Assembly (NCBI GenBank): GCA_002315655.1
Contig: DCHO01000064.1
Span: 1 to 22,588, forward strand
Length of the DNA stretch: 22,588 nucleotides
Direction: 5' to 3'
Source of the DNA: Christensenella sp. UBA1750
GTDB lineage: Bacteria; Bacillota; Clostridia; Christensenellales; UBA1750
Part shown: piece after piece, positions 14,120-22,093 of the stretch
How the letters are laid out: each line of letters begins with the position of its first letter
Position numbering within the stretch: the stretch's first letter is position 1
Position numbers and translations under genes: made by a program
Notes under the pieces: model-generated
What the model was told of the DNA's origin: nothing
Databases searched by the model: none
What the model saw: the letters and a program-made list of their open reading frames with translations, nothing else

Positions 14120-15961
14120 TTAATCCACAACGGGAACCCACACGCGCATATCGGTCTTGCCGCGGTTCTCCATCGCAAAGAAGGGGATGAAGCGCAACAC
14201 CGTTTCTTCCTTTTCTCCCGCATAGGGGCGATAGAGCCAATTTCCTTCTGCGGCCATCCTGCGGATGCCCTTGGCGGAAATGCACGGCACGCCAAACTCG
14301 CTGTTATCGGTTTCGGTAAAGTCCGTGTCCGCATGAATGACCAGATTGTGCAGCGCTCCGCCGTTGTCAACGCCCTCTAAGCAATAGATCACGGGGCCGC
14401 GCTGCAGGGCAACCTTGCCCGCATCGTCGATGATGCTCGGATTGGCCTCCATGAGCTGCGGCTGCATGGAAAGGGTCAGCACCATGTCCGCCGCATCCTT
14501 CCCGGCAACATAAGCATACCCGTTTTGCAGGGAGTAGGGGACGCTTAATTCAAATTCTCTGCACCATGCGGGGATGCGCAGCGCGATTTTTCGTCCGTTC
14601 AGCCCGGTGGTGCGGATGCTGATGATGCCCGACACGGGATAATCGGTTGTGATGTTCACCATCGCGCCGGAGATTAAGGCCTTGCAGTCCATGTACTGCT
14701 GCACGAACACGGTGCTTTCATCCTCGGTGAAGCAGTAATCGCCCACGGAGGCCACGAAGCGGGTGATATTCGGCGGGCAGCAGGAGCAGGAGAAGACCTC
14801 CACGCGCTCCACGGCGGGCAGCCATGCGGTTTCCGAACTTGCCGGGTGAATGTCGCGCCGGCCTATATTGTATTCTGTCGGGTTGGAATAGTAGAACCGT
14901 TTGCCGTCTAATGAGGTGCTGGACAAAAAGCCGTTGTAAAGGATGCGTTCGATCACATCGGCATACTTCGCGTCTGCGTGGAGCAGCAGCATCCGCCGGG
15001 CAAAATATGCAAGGGCGATGGAGGCGCAGGTCTCGGTGTAGGCGGTCTCGTTGGGCAGATCGTAGTCCACGGTGTAGGCCTCGTTATAGCGCGTGGAGCC
15101 GACACCGCCGGTGATATACATTCTGCGCTCTGCGATGTTGTCAAAGAGCTTTTCGCAGGCGGAAAGGAGTTCTTTGTCATCACATTCCCGGGCGATGTCC
15201 GCCATGGCGGAGTAGAAATAGCCCGCACGGACGGAGTGGCCTTCCGCCGTCACCTGCTCCCTTGCGGGAAGGTGGCTCTGGCTGGAAACCCGATCCCATG
15301 CTTCCGGCATCCCCAAGTTGTCTTTTTCGTTGTTTCCGCGCTTGTCCACAAAGAATTTACTGAGTTGCAGATACTTTTCGTTCCCGGTTGCCTGATAGAG
15401 CTTCACCAGCGCCAGCTCGATCTCCTCATGTCCGGGGGTCACAAAGGCGGCACTGTCCTCCTCCACAAACACGCGGTAAATGTAATCCGCGTAGCGGCAC
15501 ATGATTTTGAGGAATCTGTCGCGCCCCGTGGCGTGGTTCCAGGCGATGGCGGCCTCCATTAAGTGTCCCGCGCAGTAGAGCTCATGCCAGCGGCGGTTGC
15601 TCCAACGCATCGACGGCTCCACGGTGGTGAAATAGCTGTTCACATAGCCGGTTTCGTCCTGATGCTTCTCAATCTCGTCAATGGTTTCTTCCACGACCTT
15701 TTCCAAATCCGGCATCTCCTGCTTTTCCAAAAGATAGGCCACGGCTTCCATCCATTTGGCAATGTCGGAGTCCCAGAAAATGTGGGGCTTGTTGGGCTGT
15801 CCCTCCCGCCAGTCACAGCGGAAGGCCGCAAAGCGCCCGGTTTCCATGAATCGGTTCATCACGGCATAGATCGTGACCTCGGCATTGCGTTTTTGCTGCT
15901 TCTGCCAGAAACCGCCGGTGATCTCCACATCGGTAAAGGGAACAGGCCTGCAGGTCTTCAT
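14120..15961 (-). CDS. Glycoside hydrolase family 127 beta-L-arabinofuranosidase (HypBA1-like)
   Basis: A 613 aa retaining glycosidase releasing beta-L-arabinofuranose, for example from hydroxyproline-linked arabino-oligosaccharides or pectic side chains. The (alpha/alpha)6 barrel spans most of residues 20-410, followed by beta-sandwich domains. By comparison with Bifidobacterium longum HypBA1 as I recall it, the acid/base Glu fits E294 (YNEAY), the zinc ligands E310 and C312 (YTETC), the Cys nucleophile C394 and zinc ligand C395 in SCSCCPPNITR (391-401). All are present, so it should be active. No signal peptide is visible, so it acts in the cytoplasm on imported oligosaccharides. Start ATG 15961 with GGAGG 7 nt upstream; in-frame ATG 16009 lacks a site. 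Divergent from the MATE gene. Confidence 0.92.
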   Translation of the reverse strand: MKTCRPVPFTDVEITGGFWQKQQKRNAEVTIYAVMNRFMETGRFAAFRCDWREGQPNKPHIFWDSDIAKWMEAVAYLLEKQEMPDLEKVVEETIDEIEKHQDETGYVNSYFTTVEPSMRWSNRRWHELYCAGHLMEAAIAWNHATGRDRFLKIMCRYADYIYRVFVEEDSAAFVTPGHEEIELALVKLYQATGNEKYLQLSKFFVDKRGNNEKDNLGMPEAWDRVSSQSHLPAREQVTAEGHSVRAGYFYSAMADIARECDDKELLSACEKLFDNIAERRMYITGGVGSTRYNEAYTVDYDLPNETAYTETCASIALAYFARRMLLLHADAKYADVIERILYNGFLSSTSLDGKRFYYSNPTEYNIGRRDIHPASSETAWLPAVERVEVFSCSCCPPNITRFVASVGDYCFTEDESTVFVQQYMDCKALISGAMVNITTDYPVSGIISIRTTGLNGRKIALRIPAWCREFELSVPYSLQNGYAYVAGKDAADMVLTLSMQPQLMEANPSIIDDAGKVALQRGPVIYCLEGVDNGGALHNLVIHADTDFTETDNSEFGVPCISAKGIRRMAAEGNWLYRPYAGEKEETVLRFIPFFAMENRGKTDMRVWVPVVD

Positions 15962-15994
15962 CAAATCGCCTCCGTTTGTTTGCTGCTTATCTGT

Positions 15995-16023
15995 AAGATA
16001 CCATATCACCTGCGCTTATGCAA
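15995..16023 (-). promoter_or_regulatory. Probable promoter of the GH127 gene
   Basis: Minus strand: TTGCAT (16023-16018), 17 nt spacer, TATCTT (16000-15995), 34 nt upstream of ATG 15961. A short palindrome, GTTCA-AA-TGAAC, at 16048-16059 lies just upstream and could be an operator. Confidence 0.5.
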
Positions 16024-16075
16024 TATGGATAAGGGAGAATTGTTTCCGTTCAAATGAACTTTTTTGTATTTTTTG

Positions 16076-16105
16076 TTGTCAAGGCCGGATGGTTTGTGAT
16101 ATAAT
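16076..16105 (+). promoter_or_regulatory. Promoter of the MATE-ATPase fusion gene
   Basis: TTGTCA (16076-16081), 18 nt spacer, TATAAT (16100-16105), 38 nt before the TTG start. Near-consensus in both boxes. Confidence 0.75.
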
Positions 16106-16142
16106 AACCACTGAAACCATAACAGGAGAGAGGAGAAAAGTT

Positions 16143-17879
16143 TTGAACATCTCGTCGCCTTTTTTGAAAAGAGGAACCTTTACCCGCAGAAAGTTTGACC
16201 GCATTTTACTTGTCGCAACACTGACCTGGCTCGTGTCTCTTGTTGACACCTGCGCCGATACGGTGCTTGCCGGCGTTTTGCTGGATGATACGGCGGTGTC
16301 CGCAGTCTCTTTGGTAGAACCCGTTTTCTCCGTTGTCTGTTTTCTGTCGTATCTGGTCGCAATCGGAACCGTGGCGGTGTTTTCGCGGGAATCCGGTGCG
16401 CTGCATCAGGAAAAGGCCTATCAGGCCGTAGGGCAGGGAATCATCTGCTCGATCATTTTCGGCGCGATTCTCACGACCTCTATGCTGCTTCTGCGGGATC
16501 CATACCTTGCCTATTATCGGGCCTCGGAGGAAGTCACGGCGCTTGCAAAGGAATACTTTTCCTGCGAAGTCTTTTTTGCCGCAGTCTTTCCGTTTTACTG
16601 CGTCATTTTCCAGCTTGTTGCTATTGACGGGGACGAAGTGTGCGGCTTTGTTTCGTCCGCCTTATGCGCTGTTGCGAATGTTGTCTTTTCCATCCTGCTG
16701 GCGGGTCCTTACGGTGTAAAGGGTCTGGCTTACGGCTCCATCATCGGGACGGCCATTGCCATTTTGTCATACAGCACCCATTATCTGCGCAAGACCAACT
16801 CCGTTCATGTCAGATGGTATTTCAGTTTCCGGGACGTGGGCGAGGTTCTCAAGACCGGCTCCGCATCCTCCATGACCTTCTTGTATCTTGCCGTCATTGA
16901 CATTGTCGTGAACCGCTTTGTCATTGCACAGTTCGGAGAAGAATATCTGCCCGCTTATGCGGTGGTCAATTTCCTTCTGAACATGGCGGCGATCTTCGGC
17001 GGTGTTTTCGACGGCTGCTCAGGCTTTATCGGCGTGGCTTACGGAGAGAAGAACCCCGCAAGCATCAGACAGACAATGCGCATCGCCTATCGCGGGGCGT
17101 TTGCCGTGGCTGCGGTGTTCTTTATCATCATAGAGCTGGCTGCCCCCTCGATTCCGGAGCTTTTCGCCGCCACGGCGCCCGAAGTGTACGCCGTCTCCAT
17201 CTTTGCGGCGCGGGTGCTTCCGCTGGCCTTCCCCGCGATGGCGATGTACTATCTGTTCGCCTCCTACTATCCGCTCATCAATCATGTGTGGTTGAGCCAC
17301 ATTTTAAGCGGTGTTTATATGTTCGTCGCGCCTCTTGTTCTGGCTGTTCCGCTCGGCATTTTCTTCGGCTTCAACGGAATGAGCGTGGGCTTTTTGCTGA
17401 CCTGCTTTGCGGCACTTCTCGTGACGGTGATCACCGTGCGTTTGAAATACGGCAAATCGGCCGTGCCGCTGATCTTAGAGGAGACGGATGAGGAAGCCAT
17501 TTTCCATGAACTGCTCCTGACGAAAGCAAACATCGCCGCGCTGTGCGAGACGGTGCAGAAGGAATTGAGCGAGCGCGGTGTCCGCTCGTCCGTCATCAAC
17601 GAGGTGCAGCTGATTCTGGAAGAGAGCTACATGACCGTTCTGGAAAAGAATCCCGGCAAGAAGGTCATTTCGGAATGCGATCTGCTGGTTTCCGACAAAG
17701 CCCTGCGCCTCATCACCCGCGACAACGGCAAAATTTTCAATGTCACCGACGCAGACGCCGAAGTGCGGGACTTGCGCAGCTATGTGCTGGCGCAGCTCAT
17801 GAGGTGCAATCCCGGGCGCACCAACACAACGGCGGTCTCCTTCAACCGCAACAGCTATGTCTGGAAGCTGGAGGAGTAA
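16143..17879 (+). CDS. MATE-family transporter fused to a C-terminal histidine-kinase-like ATPase domain
   Basis: A 578 aa protein. Residues about 15-455 form a 12-helix MATE-type exporter: RRKFDRILLVATLTWLVSLVDTCADTVLAG opens the first helix, PVFSVVCFLSYLVAIGTVAVFSRESG the second, and two six-helix halves are visible. Residues about 470-578 are soluble and match an HATPase_c (GHKL/anti-sigma-kinase-like) domain: N-box INEVQLILEESYMTV (485-499, N486/E487), G1-like RDNGKIF (D527, G529), and a closing TNTTAVSFNRNSYVWKLEE strand. A plausible job is ATP sensing or control of export; it lacks a phospho-acceptor His domain. Start is TTG 16143 with AGGAG 7 nt upstream; earlier in-frame ATGs lie in the GH127 gene's promoter and coding region. 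The gene downstream begins 98 nt later. Confidence 0.8.
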   Translation: MNISSPFLKRGTFTRRKFDRILLVATLTWLVSLVDTCADTVLAGVLLDDTAVSAVSLVEPVFSVVCFLSYLVAIGTVAVFSRESGALHQEKAYQAVGQGIICSIIFGAILTTSMLLLRDPYLAYYRASEEVTALAKEYFSCEVFFAAVFPFYCVIFQLVAIDGDEVCGFVSSALCAVANVVFSILLAGPYGVKGLAYGSIIGTAIAILSYSTHYLRKTNSVHVRWYFSFRDVGEVLKTGSASSMTFLYLAVIDIVVNRFVIAQFGEEYLPAYAVVNFLLNMAAIFGGVFDGCSGFIGVAYGEKNPASIRQTMRIAYRGAFAVAAVFFIIIELAAPSIPELFAATAPEVYAVSIFAARVLPLAFPAMAMYYLFASYYPLINHVWLSHILSGVYMFVAPLVLAVPLGIFFGFNGMSVGFLLTCFAALLVTVITVRLKYGKSAVPLILEETDEEAIFHELLLTKANIAALCETVQKELSERGVRSSVINEVQLILEESYMTVLEKNPGKKVISECDLLVSDKALRLITRDNGKIFNVTDADAEVRDLRSYVLAQLMRCNPGRTNTTAVSFNRNSYVWKLEE

Positions 17880-17977
17880 GCCGGAAATCTCCGGCTGCCT
17901 CTTCTGCATCGTTGCGGCGCAAAAGACCGGAAACAAATAGATGTATCGTCCGATACTATATCAGGAGCAAATATAGT

Positions 17978-18838
17978 ATGAACAGAGAATTGGAGCTATC
18001 GTCCTGGAAGCTGATCTACGACCGCGTACATTCCAAATGCTACGTCAATCCCGAACAGACCCTGTTTCTGAAGGTGATCCGCACCTTCGGGGGCTATGAT
18101 GCGGAGCGGGAGTTCGCAAAGGCGCGGGCGGCGGCCGCATCCGGCATACGGACTGCCAAGGCGTATGAGATCGTCTCCGTTGACGGGCATCAGGGCATTT
18201 TATATGAATATATAAGAGATAATGTGCCGATCGGCGACGCTCTTGCGAAGGATCGGGCGCATCTTGAGACCTATATGCGGCGCTGGGGGAAGGCCTCCCG
18301 TGCGCTGCACGACACGCCCTGCAAAGACAGCCTGTTTCCCAATATGCAGGCGCTTTATCTGCAAAAGCTGAGGGAAACCAAGCTGCTGCCGAGGAAAAAA
18401 CGGCAGTTTCTTTTGGACGCCTTTGAAAAGATGCCCCAACCCGAAACCTTTCTGCTCAAGGACATCAACCCTTCCAACTTTCTGATGGTGGGAGAGATGG
18501 ACTATATCATTGATGTGGGCGACATGGCAAAGGGACATCCGTATCTGGATGTGGCACAGTGGTACGGGCTGATCTTCGGCATCGGCTTTTTCGGCAAGCT
18601 CTATCTGCACAAGCTGCACATTGATTTCGATGCGTTGAAAGAAGGCTGGGACTGGTTCATGAAGGCGTATCTGGACACGGAAGACGAGGAAACGGTCAGG
18701 CGGGAGAACGAAAAGCTGAAAGCCTTTGCGGTGTTTACGCAGTATGGCGCGACCACGCGGATGCCCTGGTACTTAGACCCGCTGAAAAGACTGACCATAA
18801 ACAGCATCTACAATAAAATGTTGGGGGGAAGGGTATGA
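17978..18838 (+). CDS. Protein-kinase-like small-molecule kinase (APH/choline kinase fold)
   Basis: A 286 aa phosphotransferase of the aminoglycoside/choline/fructosamine kinase fold. The ATP-lysine is in LFLKVIRTFGG and the helix-C acid in EREFAKARAAAASGI. The catalytic loop is LLKDINPSNFLM (D162, N167; the usual His before Asp is replaced by Lys), and the metal-binding segment is YIIDVGDMAKGHPYLDVA (D179). The Brenner motif is thus recognisable but not canonical for aminoglycoside resistance. Start ATG 17978 with AGGAG 10 nt upstream. A GTATCG-TC-CGATAC palindrome lies at 17943-17956. Its stop overlaps the HAD phosphatase start by 4 nt. The pair may phosphorylate and dephosphorylate the same or linked metabolites; this is inference. 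Confidence 0.77.
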   Translation: MNRELELSSWKLIYDRVHSKCYVNPEQTLFLKVIRTFGGYDAEREFAKARAAAASGIRTAKAYEIVSVDGHQGILYEYIRDNVPIGDALAKDRAHLETYMRRWGKASRALHDTPCKDSLFPNMQALYLQKLRETKLLPRKKRQFLLDAFEKMPQPETFLLKDINPSNFLMVGEMDYIIDVGDMAKGHPYLDVAQWYGLIFGIGFFGKLYLHKLHIDFDALKEGWDWFMKAYLDTEDEETVRRENEKLKAFAVFTQYGATTRMPWYLDPLKRLTINSIYNKMLGGRV

Positions 18839-19461
18839 ACGTTTACGATTTTGACGGCACGATCTTTTATCCGGCCAGTTCCCTTCTGTTTGCCAGGTTC
18901 TGCATGAAGCGGCATCCCAAGCTCCTGTTTACCTACCTGCCGAACTTCATCAGAGCCGCGAGACTGTATGCGACGGGGAAGATCGACAGGAAAAGGATCT
19001 CCGCGGCGCTGCATTGTGTGGTACGGTACCTCAAAAATCCCGATCAGGACATTGCCGATTTTTGGAAGAAGTACGAGAAAAACATATCGCCTTGGTATCT
19101 GGAACAGAAGAAAAGCGACGACCTCATCATCAGCGGCTCGCCGGAGTATCTGCTGGAACCCATCACGAAAAAGCTGGGAGTCAATCTTTGCGCCACGGTG
19201 GTGGACAAGGAGAGCGGCGTGATGATCGGGAACGTGCGCGTGGCGAAGGAGAAGGCAAAATACATCATTGATCTGGATATGCCGGTCATTGACAATTTTT
19301 ATTCCGATTCCCTCTCGGACACGCCCGTTGCGCTGCTGTCGGAAAATGCCTTTTTTGTGAAGAACAAGGCGCAGACCCCGGAGCCCTGGCCGCACATGAC
19401 CCCGGAATTTTTCGAGGAAGTGCGAAAGAAGATCAACATGGGCCCCCGGAAGCTCATTTAG
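18835..19461 (+). CDS. HAD-superfamily phosphatase (SerB/PSP-like subclass IB)
   Basis: A 208 aa haloacid-dehalogenase-fold phosphatase. Motif I is YDFDGTIF with nucleophile D5 and D7; motif II is LIISGSPEYL (S100); the motif III lysine is in VRVAKEKAKYI; motif IV is NFYSDSLSDTPV (D158, D162). The helical insert after motif I marks cap type C1, as in phosphoserine phosphatase-like proteins. ATG 18835 overlaps the kinase stop (ATGA), so the two are translationally coupled and probably act on related substrates. The serine-biosynthesis enzyme itself is not indicated. Followed by a hairpin at 19480-19519. Confidence 0.85.
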   Translation: MNVYDFDGTIFYPASSLLFARFCMKRHPKLLFTYLPNFIRAARLYATGKIDRKRISAALHCVVRYLKNPDQDIADFWKKYEKNISPWYLEQKKSDDLIISGSPEYLLEPITKKLGVNLCATVVDKESGVMIGNVRVAKEKAKYIIDLDMPVIDNFYSDSLSDTPVALLSENAFFVKNKAQTPEPWPHMTPEFFEEVRKKINMGPRKLI

Positions 19462-19479
19462 TCCGCAGGGGACGACATA

Positions 19480-19519
19480 CGCAAAAGCCGGCTGTCAGAT
19501 GTGATGGGCGGCTTTTGTG
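19480..19519 (+). terminator. Possible terminator hairpin after the HAD phosphatase
   Basis: CAAAAGCCG (19482-19490) and CGGCTTTTG (19509-19517), extendable by a G-U and a C-G pair, with an 18 nt loop. The following T-tract is short (TTTTG within the arm), so termination would be weak or incomplete. Confidence 0.45.
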
Positions 19520-19578
19520 CGGAAGGGTTCGCTTGGGTGCGATAAGAGCAAATGAAACAACAGGAAAGGAAGCGGAAT

Positions 19579-20343
19579 ATGGAACTCCCTTTTTTCGGTC
19601 ATGCACCGATCGACATTCACAGCCATTTCAACCATGGGTCTCTTCTGGACTGCGAGGAAACGGATGTTCATCTGCGGAGCTACGAATTTGTGATGAGCGA
19701 ATATGCCCGTTTCGGCGTTCATGCCGTGGGCTTTTCCACCTACGCTTCGGTGCTTCACGGTGAATGTGCTGCGGAGGAAAACGATTATCTGTCCGGGCTT
19801 GCGGAACGGGTGCCTGCCGTTTATCAGTGGGTCGTGATTGACCCGCGGCAGAAAATGACCTTTGAACAGGCGGAAAAGCGCCTTGCAGATCACAAGTGTT
19901 TGGGAATCAAGATTCATCCTGACGGGCACGGGTACGACATTGACGAGTACGGCGACGCGATTTTCTCTTTTGCCCATGAGCACAAGGCAGCGGTGCTCAT
20001 GCACCCGCAGAAATATGAGCGAATGCCCTTCTTTGCGGATAAATACAGAGACATGAAACTGATCCTTGCGCACCTTGGCGGGGAAAGCCACATTGACGCG
20101 ATGAAAAGAGCGAAATACGGGAACATCTACACCGATACCTCCGGCATCGCTTCGGGGCTCAACAACGTTGCGGAAACGGCGGTGAAGCGGGTGGGCGCGG
20201 AAAAGATCCTTTTCGGCACGGACACCTATGCGTTCGGGTTCCAGTTCGGGCGCATCGCGTTTTCCTCTTTGGCGGAGGAAGACAAACGGCTCATCCTGTA
20301 TAAAAATGCAGAACGGCTGTTTCCGCAGCTTGCGGGACAATAG
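19579..20343 (+). CDS. Amidohydrolase-2-family metal-dependent hydrolase
   Basis: A 254 aa TIM-barrel hydrolase of the amidohydrolase_2 (ACMSD/uronate-isomerase-adjacent) group, acting on C-N, C-O or C-C bonds of small cyclic or acid substrates. Seen: the N-terminal metal motif IDIHSHF (H14, H16), the strand GIKIHPDGHGYDI, VLMHPQKYERM, the LILAHLGGE histidine, and the metal aspartate in LFGTDTYAF. The active site is thus complete by motif. Start ATG 19579 has GGAAG 6 nt upstream; the in-frame ATG at 19552 lacks a good site. It follows the HAD gene by 117 nt and could be in its transcript by readthrough. Substrate unknown. Confidence 0.82.
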   Translation: MELPFFGHAPIDIHSHFNHGSLLDCEETDVHLRSYEFVMSEYARFGVHAVGFSTYASVLHGECAAEENDYLSGLAERVPAVYQWVVIDPRQKMTFEQAEKRLADHKCLGIKIHPDGHGYDIDEYGDAIFSFAHEHKAAVLMHPQKYERMPFFADKYRDMKLILAHLGGESHIDAMKRAKYGNIYTDTSGIASGLNNVAETAVKRVGAEKILFGTDTYAFGFQFGRIAFSSLAEEDKRLILYKNAERLFPQLAGQ

Positions 20344-20442
20344 GCAAAATGCGGTGTACTTTGTCTCTTTTTCGGAGACGGACGCATAAAGCGTGATTTT
20401 CTGCTGATTCTTTGAGATAACGTTAATGCTGTGTTCTACCAC

Positions 20443-20471
20443 TTTACAACGCTAAAACGATGCTGTATAAT
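20443..20471 (+). promoter_or_regulatory. Promoter of the amino acid ABC importer operon
   Basis: TTTACA (20443-20448), 17 nt spacer, TATAAT (20466-20471). Predicted 5' UTR of about 62 nt before ATG 20540. Strong by eye. Confidence 0.78.
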
Positions 20472-20539
20472 AGCGGAGTGATCGAAGGATTACAAAAAAT
20501 ACCCGATTCGTGCAACAGGATCGGAAAGAGGAGATTCAC

Positions 20540-21382
20540 ATGAAAAAAATTCTTGCCGTTGTTTTGGCTCTTGCCATGCTGCTGAGCCTTACCGCCTGCT
20601 CTTCCAAGGAAAGCGCTTCCGCTTCCCGTCTTGACCAGATCAAGAAGGCCGGCGTTCTGCAGGTCGCTACCGAGCCCTACTTCGCTCCCTACGAATTCAT
20701 CGACCCCTCCAAGGATGGCCAGGAGAGCTTCCTTGGTGCGGACATCAAGATCATGCAGGCGATTGCCGATGAAATCGGCGTCAAGCTGGAGATCATTCCG
20801 CTGGACTTCACCGCCGTGCTGACCGGCATCACCACCGCCAAGTATGACATGGCTGTTTCCGCCATTTCCTACTCTCTGGAACGTTCCGAAAACATGAACC
20901 TTTCCAAGGTCTACAAGGCCTCTGACACCGGCTACGGCTTCATCGTCCGCGCTGAGGATGCCGAGAAGTACACCAGCATCGAATCCTTGAAGGACGCCGT
21001 TGTGGCCACCCAGTCCGGCTCCGTGCAGGAAGGCATCTTCCGCTCTCAGGTGACTGAAAAGGGCTGCAAGGAAATAAAGCTCTTCGCCCAGATGACCGAC
21101 TGCTATCTGGCCGTGCAGGAAGGCCGCGCCGATGTGTGCATCTGCTCCACCATGTCCGCCCAGCTCTATGCCGAGGCAAATGACAACGTTCTGTGCGTTC
21201 CCGAATTCCAGTTTGAAGTTGACCCCAACATGAACGGTACCGTTGTGGCCTGCCCCAAGGAAGGCACCGACGAACTGATGGAAGTCGTCAACAAGGTCAT
21301 CGACAAGCTGAAGGCCGACGGCAGCATCGACCAGTGGTTCACGGAAGCCGAAGCACAGGCCAAGGAGCTTGGCATCGAATAA
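20540..21382 (+). CDS. Polar amino acid ABC transporter substrate-binding lipoprotein
   Basis: A 280 aa extracellular solute-binding protein, family 3 (SBP_bac_3: His/Glu/Gln/Arg type). Lipoprotein signal peptide MKKILAVVLALAMLLSLTAC, with C20 as the lipidated residue. The mature domain starts with a KKAGVLQVATEPYFAPYEF segment, and the family landmarks LGADIKIMQAIADEIG, ITTAKYDMAVSAISYSLERSEN and KADGSIDQWF follow. ATG 20540 has AGAGGAG 7 nt upstream. Codons end in C or G much more than in neighbouring genes, which suggests high expression, as is usual for binding proteins. Specific amino acid not determinable. The permease follows after 48 nt. Confidence 0.93.
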   Translation: MKKILAVVLALAMLLSLTACSSKESASASRLDQIKKAGVLQVATEPYFAPYEFIDPSKDGQESFLGADIKIMQAIADEIGVKLEIIPLDFTAVLTGITTAKYDMAVSAISYSLERSENMNLSKVYKASDTGYGFIVRAEDAEKYTSIESLKDAVVATQSGSVQEGIFRSQVTEKGCKEIKLFAQMTDCYLAVQEGRADVCICSTMSAQLYAEANDNVLCVPEFQFEVDPNMNGTVVACPKEGTDELMEVVNKVIDKLKADGSIDQWFTEAEAQAKELGIE

Positions 21383-21430
21383 TTCTGACATTAGTTTCCG
21401 CAATCACTCTTCGACTAAAAGAGAGACAGT

Positions 21431-22093
21431 ATGGAAGACATCATCAAGATTTTAGATAAGTATGGCCTAGTCTTTGTAAAAGGACTAGGCGGTACTTTAT
21501 GGATGAGCTTTGTAACCGTGGCCTTCGGCACGGTCTTGGGCATCCTGATTGCGCTGATGCGCATGGGAAAAGTGAAGATTCTGCGCGCAGTGGCGGACGC
21601 TTTTGTGGAAATTATCCGCGGCATTCCGGCGCTGATGCAGCTTTACTTTTTCTGGCTCGTTTTCCCGAAGCTCGTTCCCTTTGAGGTTTCGGACACGTTC
21701 AGCATCGTGGTGGCCTTCATCATCAACGCCTCCGCGTACATTTCCGAGATCATCCGTGCGGGCATTCAGGCTGTGGATAAGGGACAGTGGGAAGCGGCGC
21801 GGTCTTTGGGTTTGTCCGAAAGAAATATGTATATGAAGATCATTCTGCCGCAGGCCATCAAGAACATACTGCCCGCGCTGTGCAACGAGTTCATTTCCAC
21901 CATCAAGGGCACATCACTGGCTTCGGTCTTCTTCATCAATGAACTGACCACCGGGTACAAAACGGTTGCCTCCGCCACTTTCCTGGCGCTGGAATCCCTG
22001 TGCATTTCCGGCGTGATCTATCTGGTTCTCAATGTTTCTCTTTCCAAGCTGGTAGCACTTTTTGAAAGGAGACTGAAGCAAAGTGACCGATGA
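21431..22093 (+). CDS. Polar amino acid ABC transporter permease (HisM/GlnP-like)
   Basis: A 220 aa inner-membrane permease of the His/Glu/Gln/Arg/opine family. It has about five helices, the family's RGIPALMQLYFFWLVFP segment, and the EAA coupling loop EIIRAGIQAVDKGQWEAARSLGLS ending in the LPQAIKNILPA proline region. It probably works as a homodimer with the downstream ATPase. ATG 21431 has a modest AGAGAGA site. A hairpin-forming inverted repeat lies inside its 5' coding region (21465-21490). The stop overlaps the GTG start of the ATPase by 11 nt. Confidence 0.92.
   Translation: MEDIIKILDKYGLVFVKGLGGTLWMSFVTVAFGTVLGILIALMRMGKVKILRAVADAFVEIIRGIPALMQLYFFWLVFPKLVPFEVSDTFSIVVAFIINASAYISEIIRAGIQAVDKGQWEAARSLGLSERNMYMKIILPQAIKNILPALCNEFISTIKGTSLASVFFINELTTGYKTVASATFLALESLCISGVIYLVLNVSLSKLVALFERRLKQSDR
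21465..21490 (+). repeat. Inverted repeat inside the start of the amino acid permease gene
   Basis: GCCTAGTC (21465-21472) pairs with GACTAGGC (21483-21490), loop of 10 nt; with one bulge the stem extends into TTT/AAAG. It begins 34 nt inside the permease frame, after the binding-protein gene. Confidence 0.55.

Noticed and set aside
17978..18838. Aminoglycoside resistance phosphotransferase
   Set aside because: Kinase fold is present, but the catalytic loop is K-D-I-N-P-S-N rather than H-G-D-x-x-x-x-N, and no resistance-type context exists.
20361..20400. Weak hairpins GTCTC/GAGAC and ACGC/GCGT after the amidohydrolase
   Set aside because: Stems of 4-6 bp with poor T-tracts; too weak to call a terminator from sequence alone.
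20444..21403. Long minus-strand open frame (319 codons) opposite the amino acid-binding protein
   Set aside because: Shadow of a strongly codon-biased SBP_bac_3 gene, and it runs through that gene's promoter.
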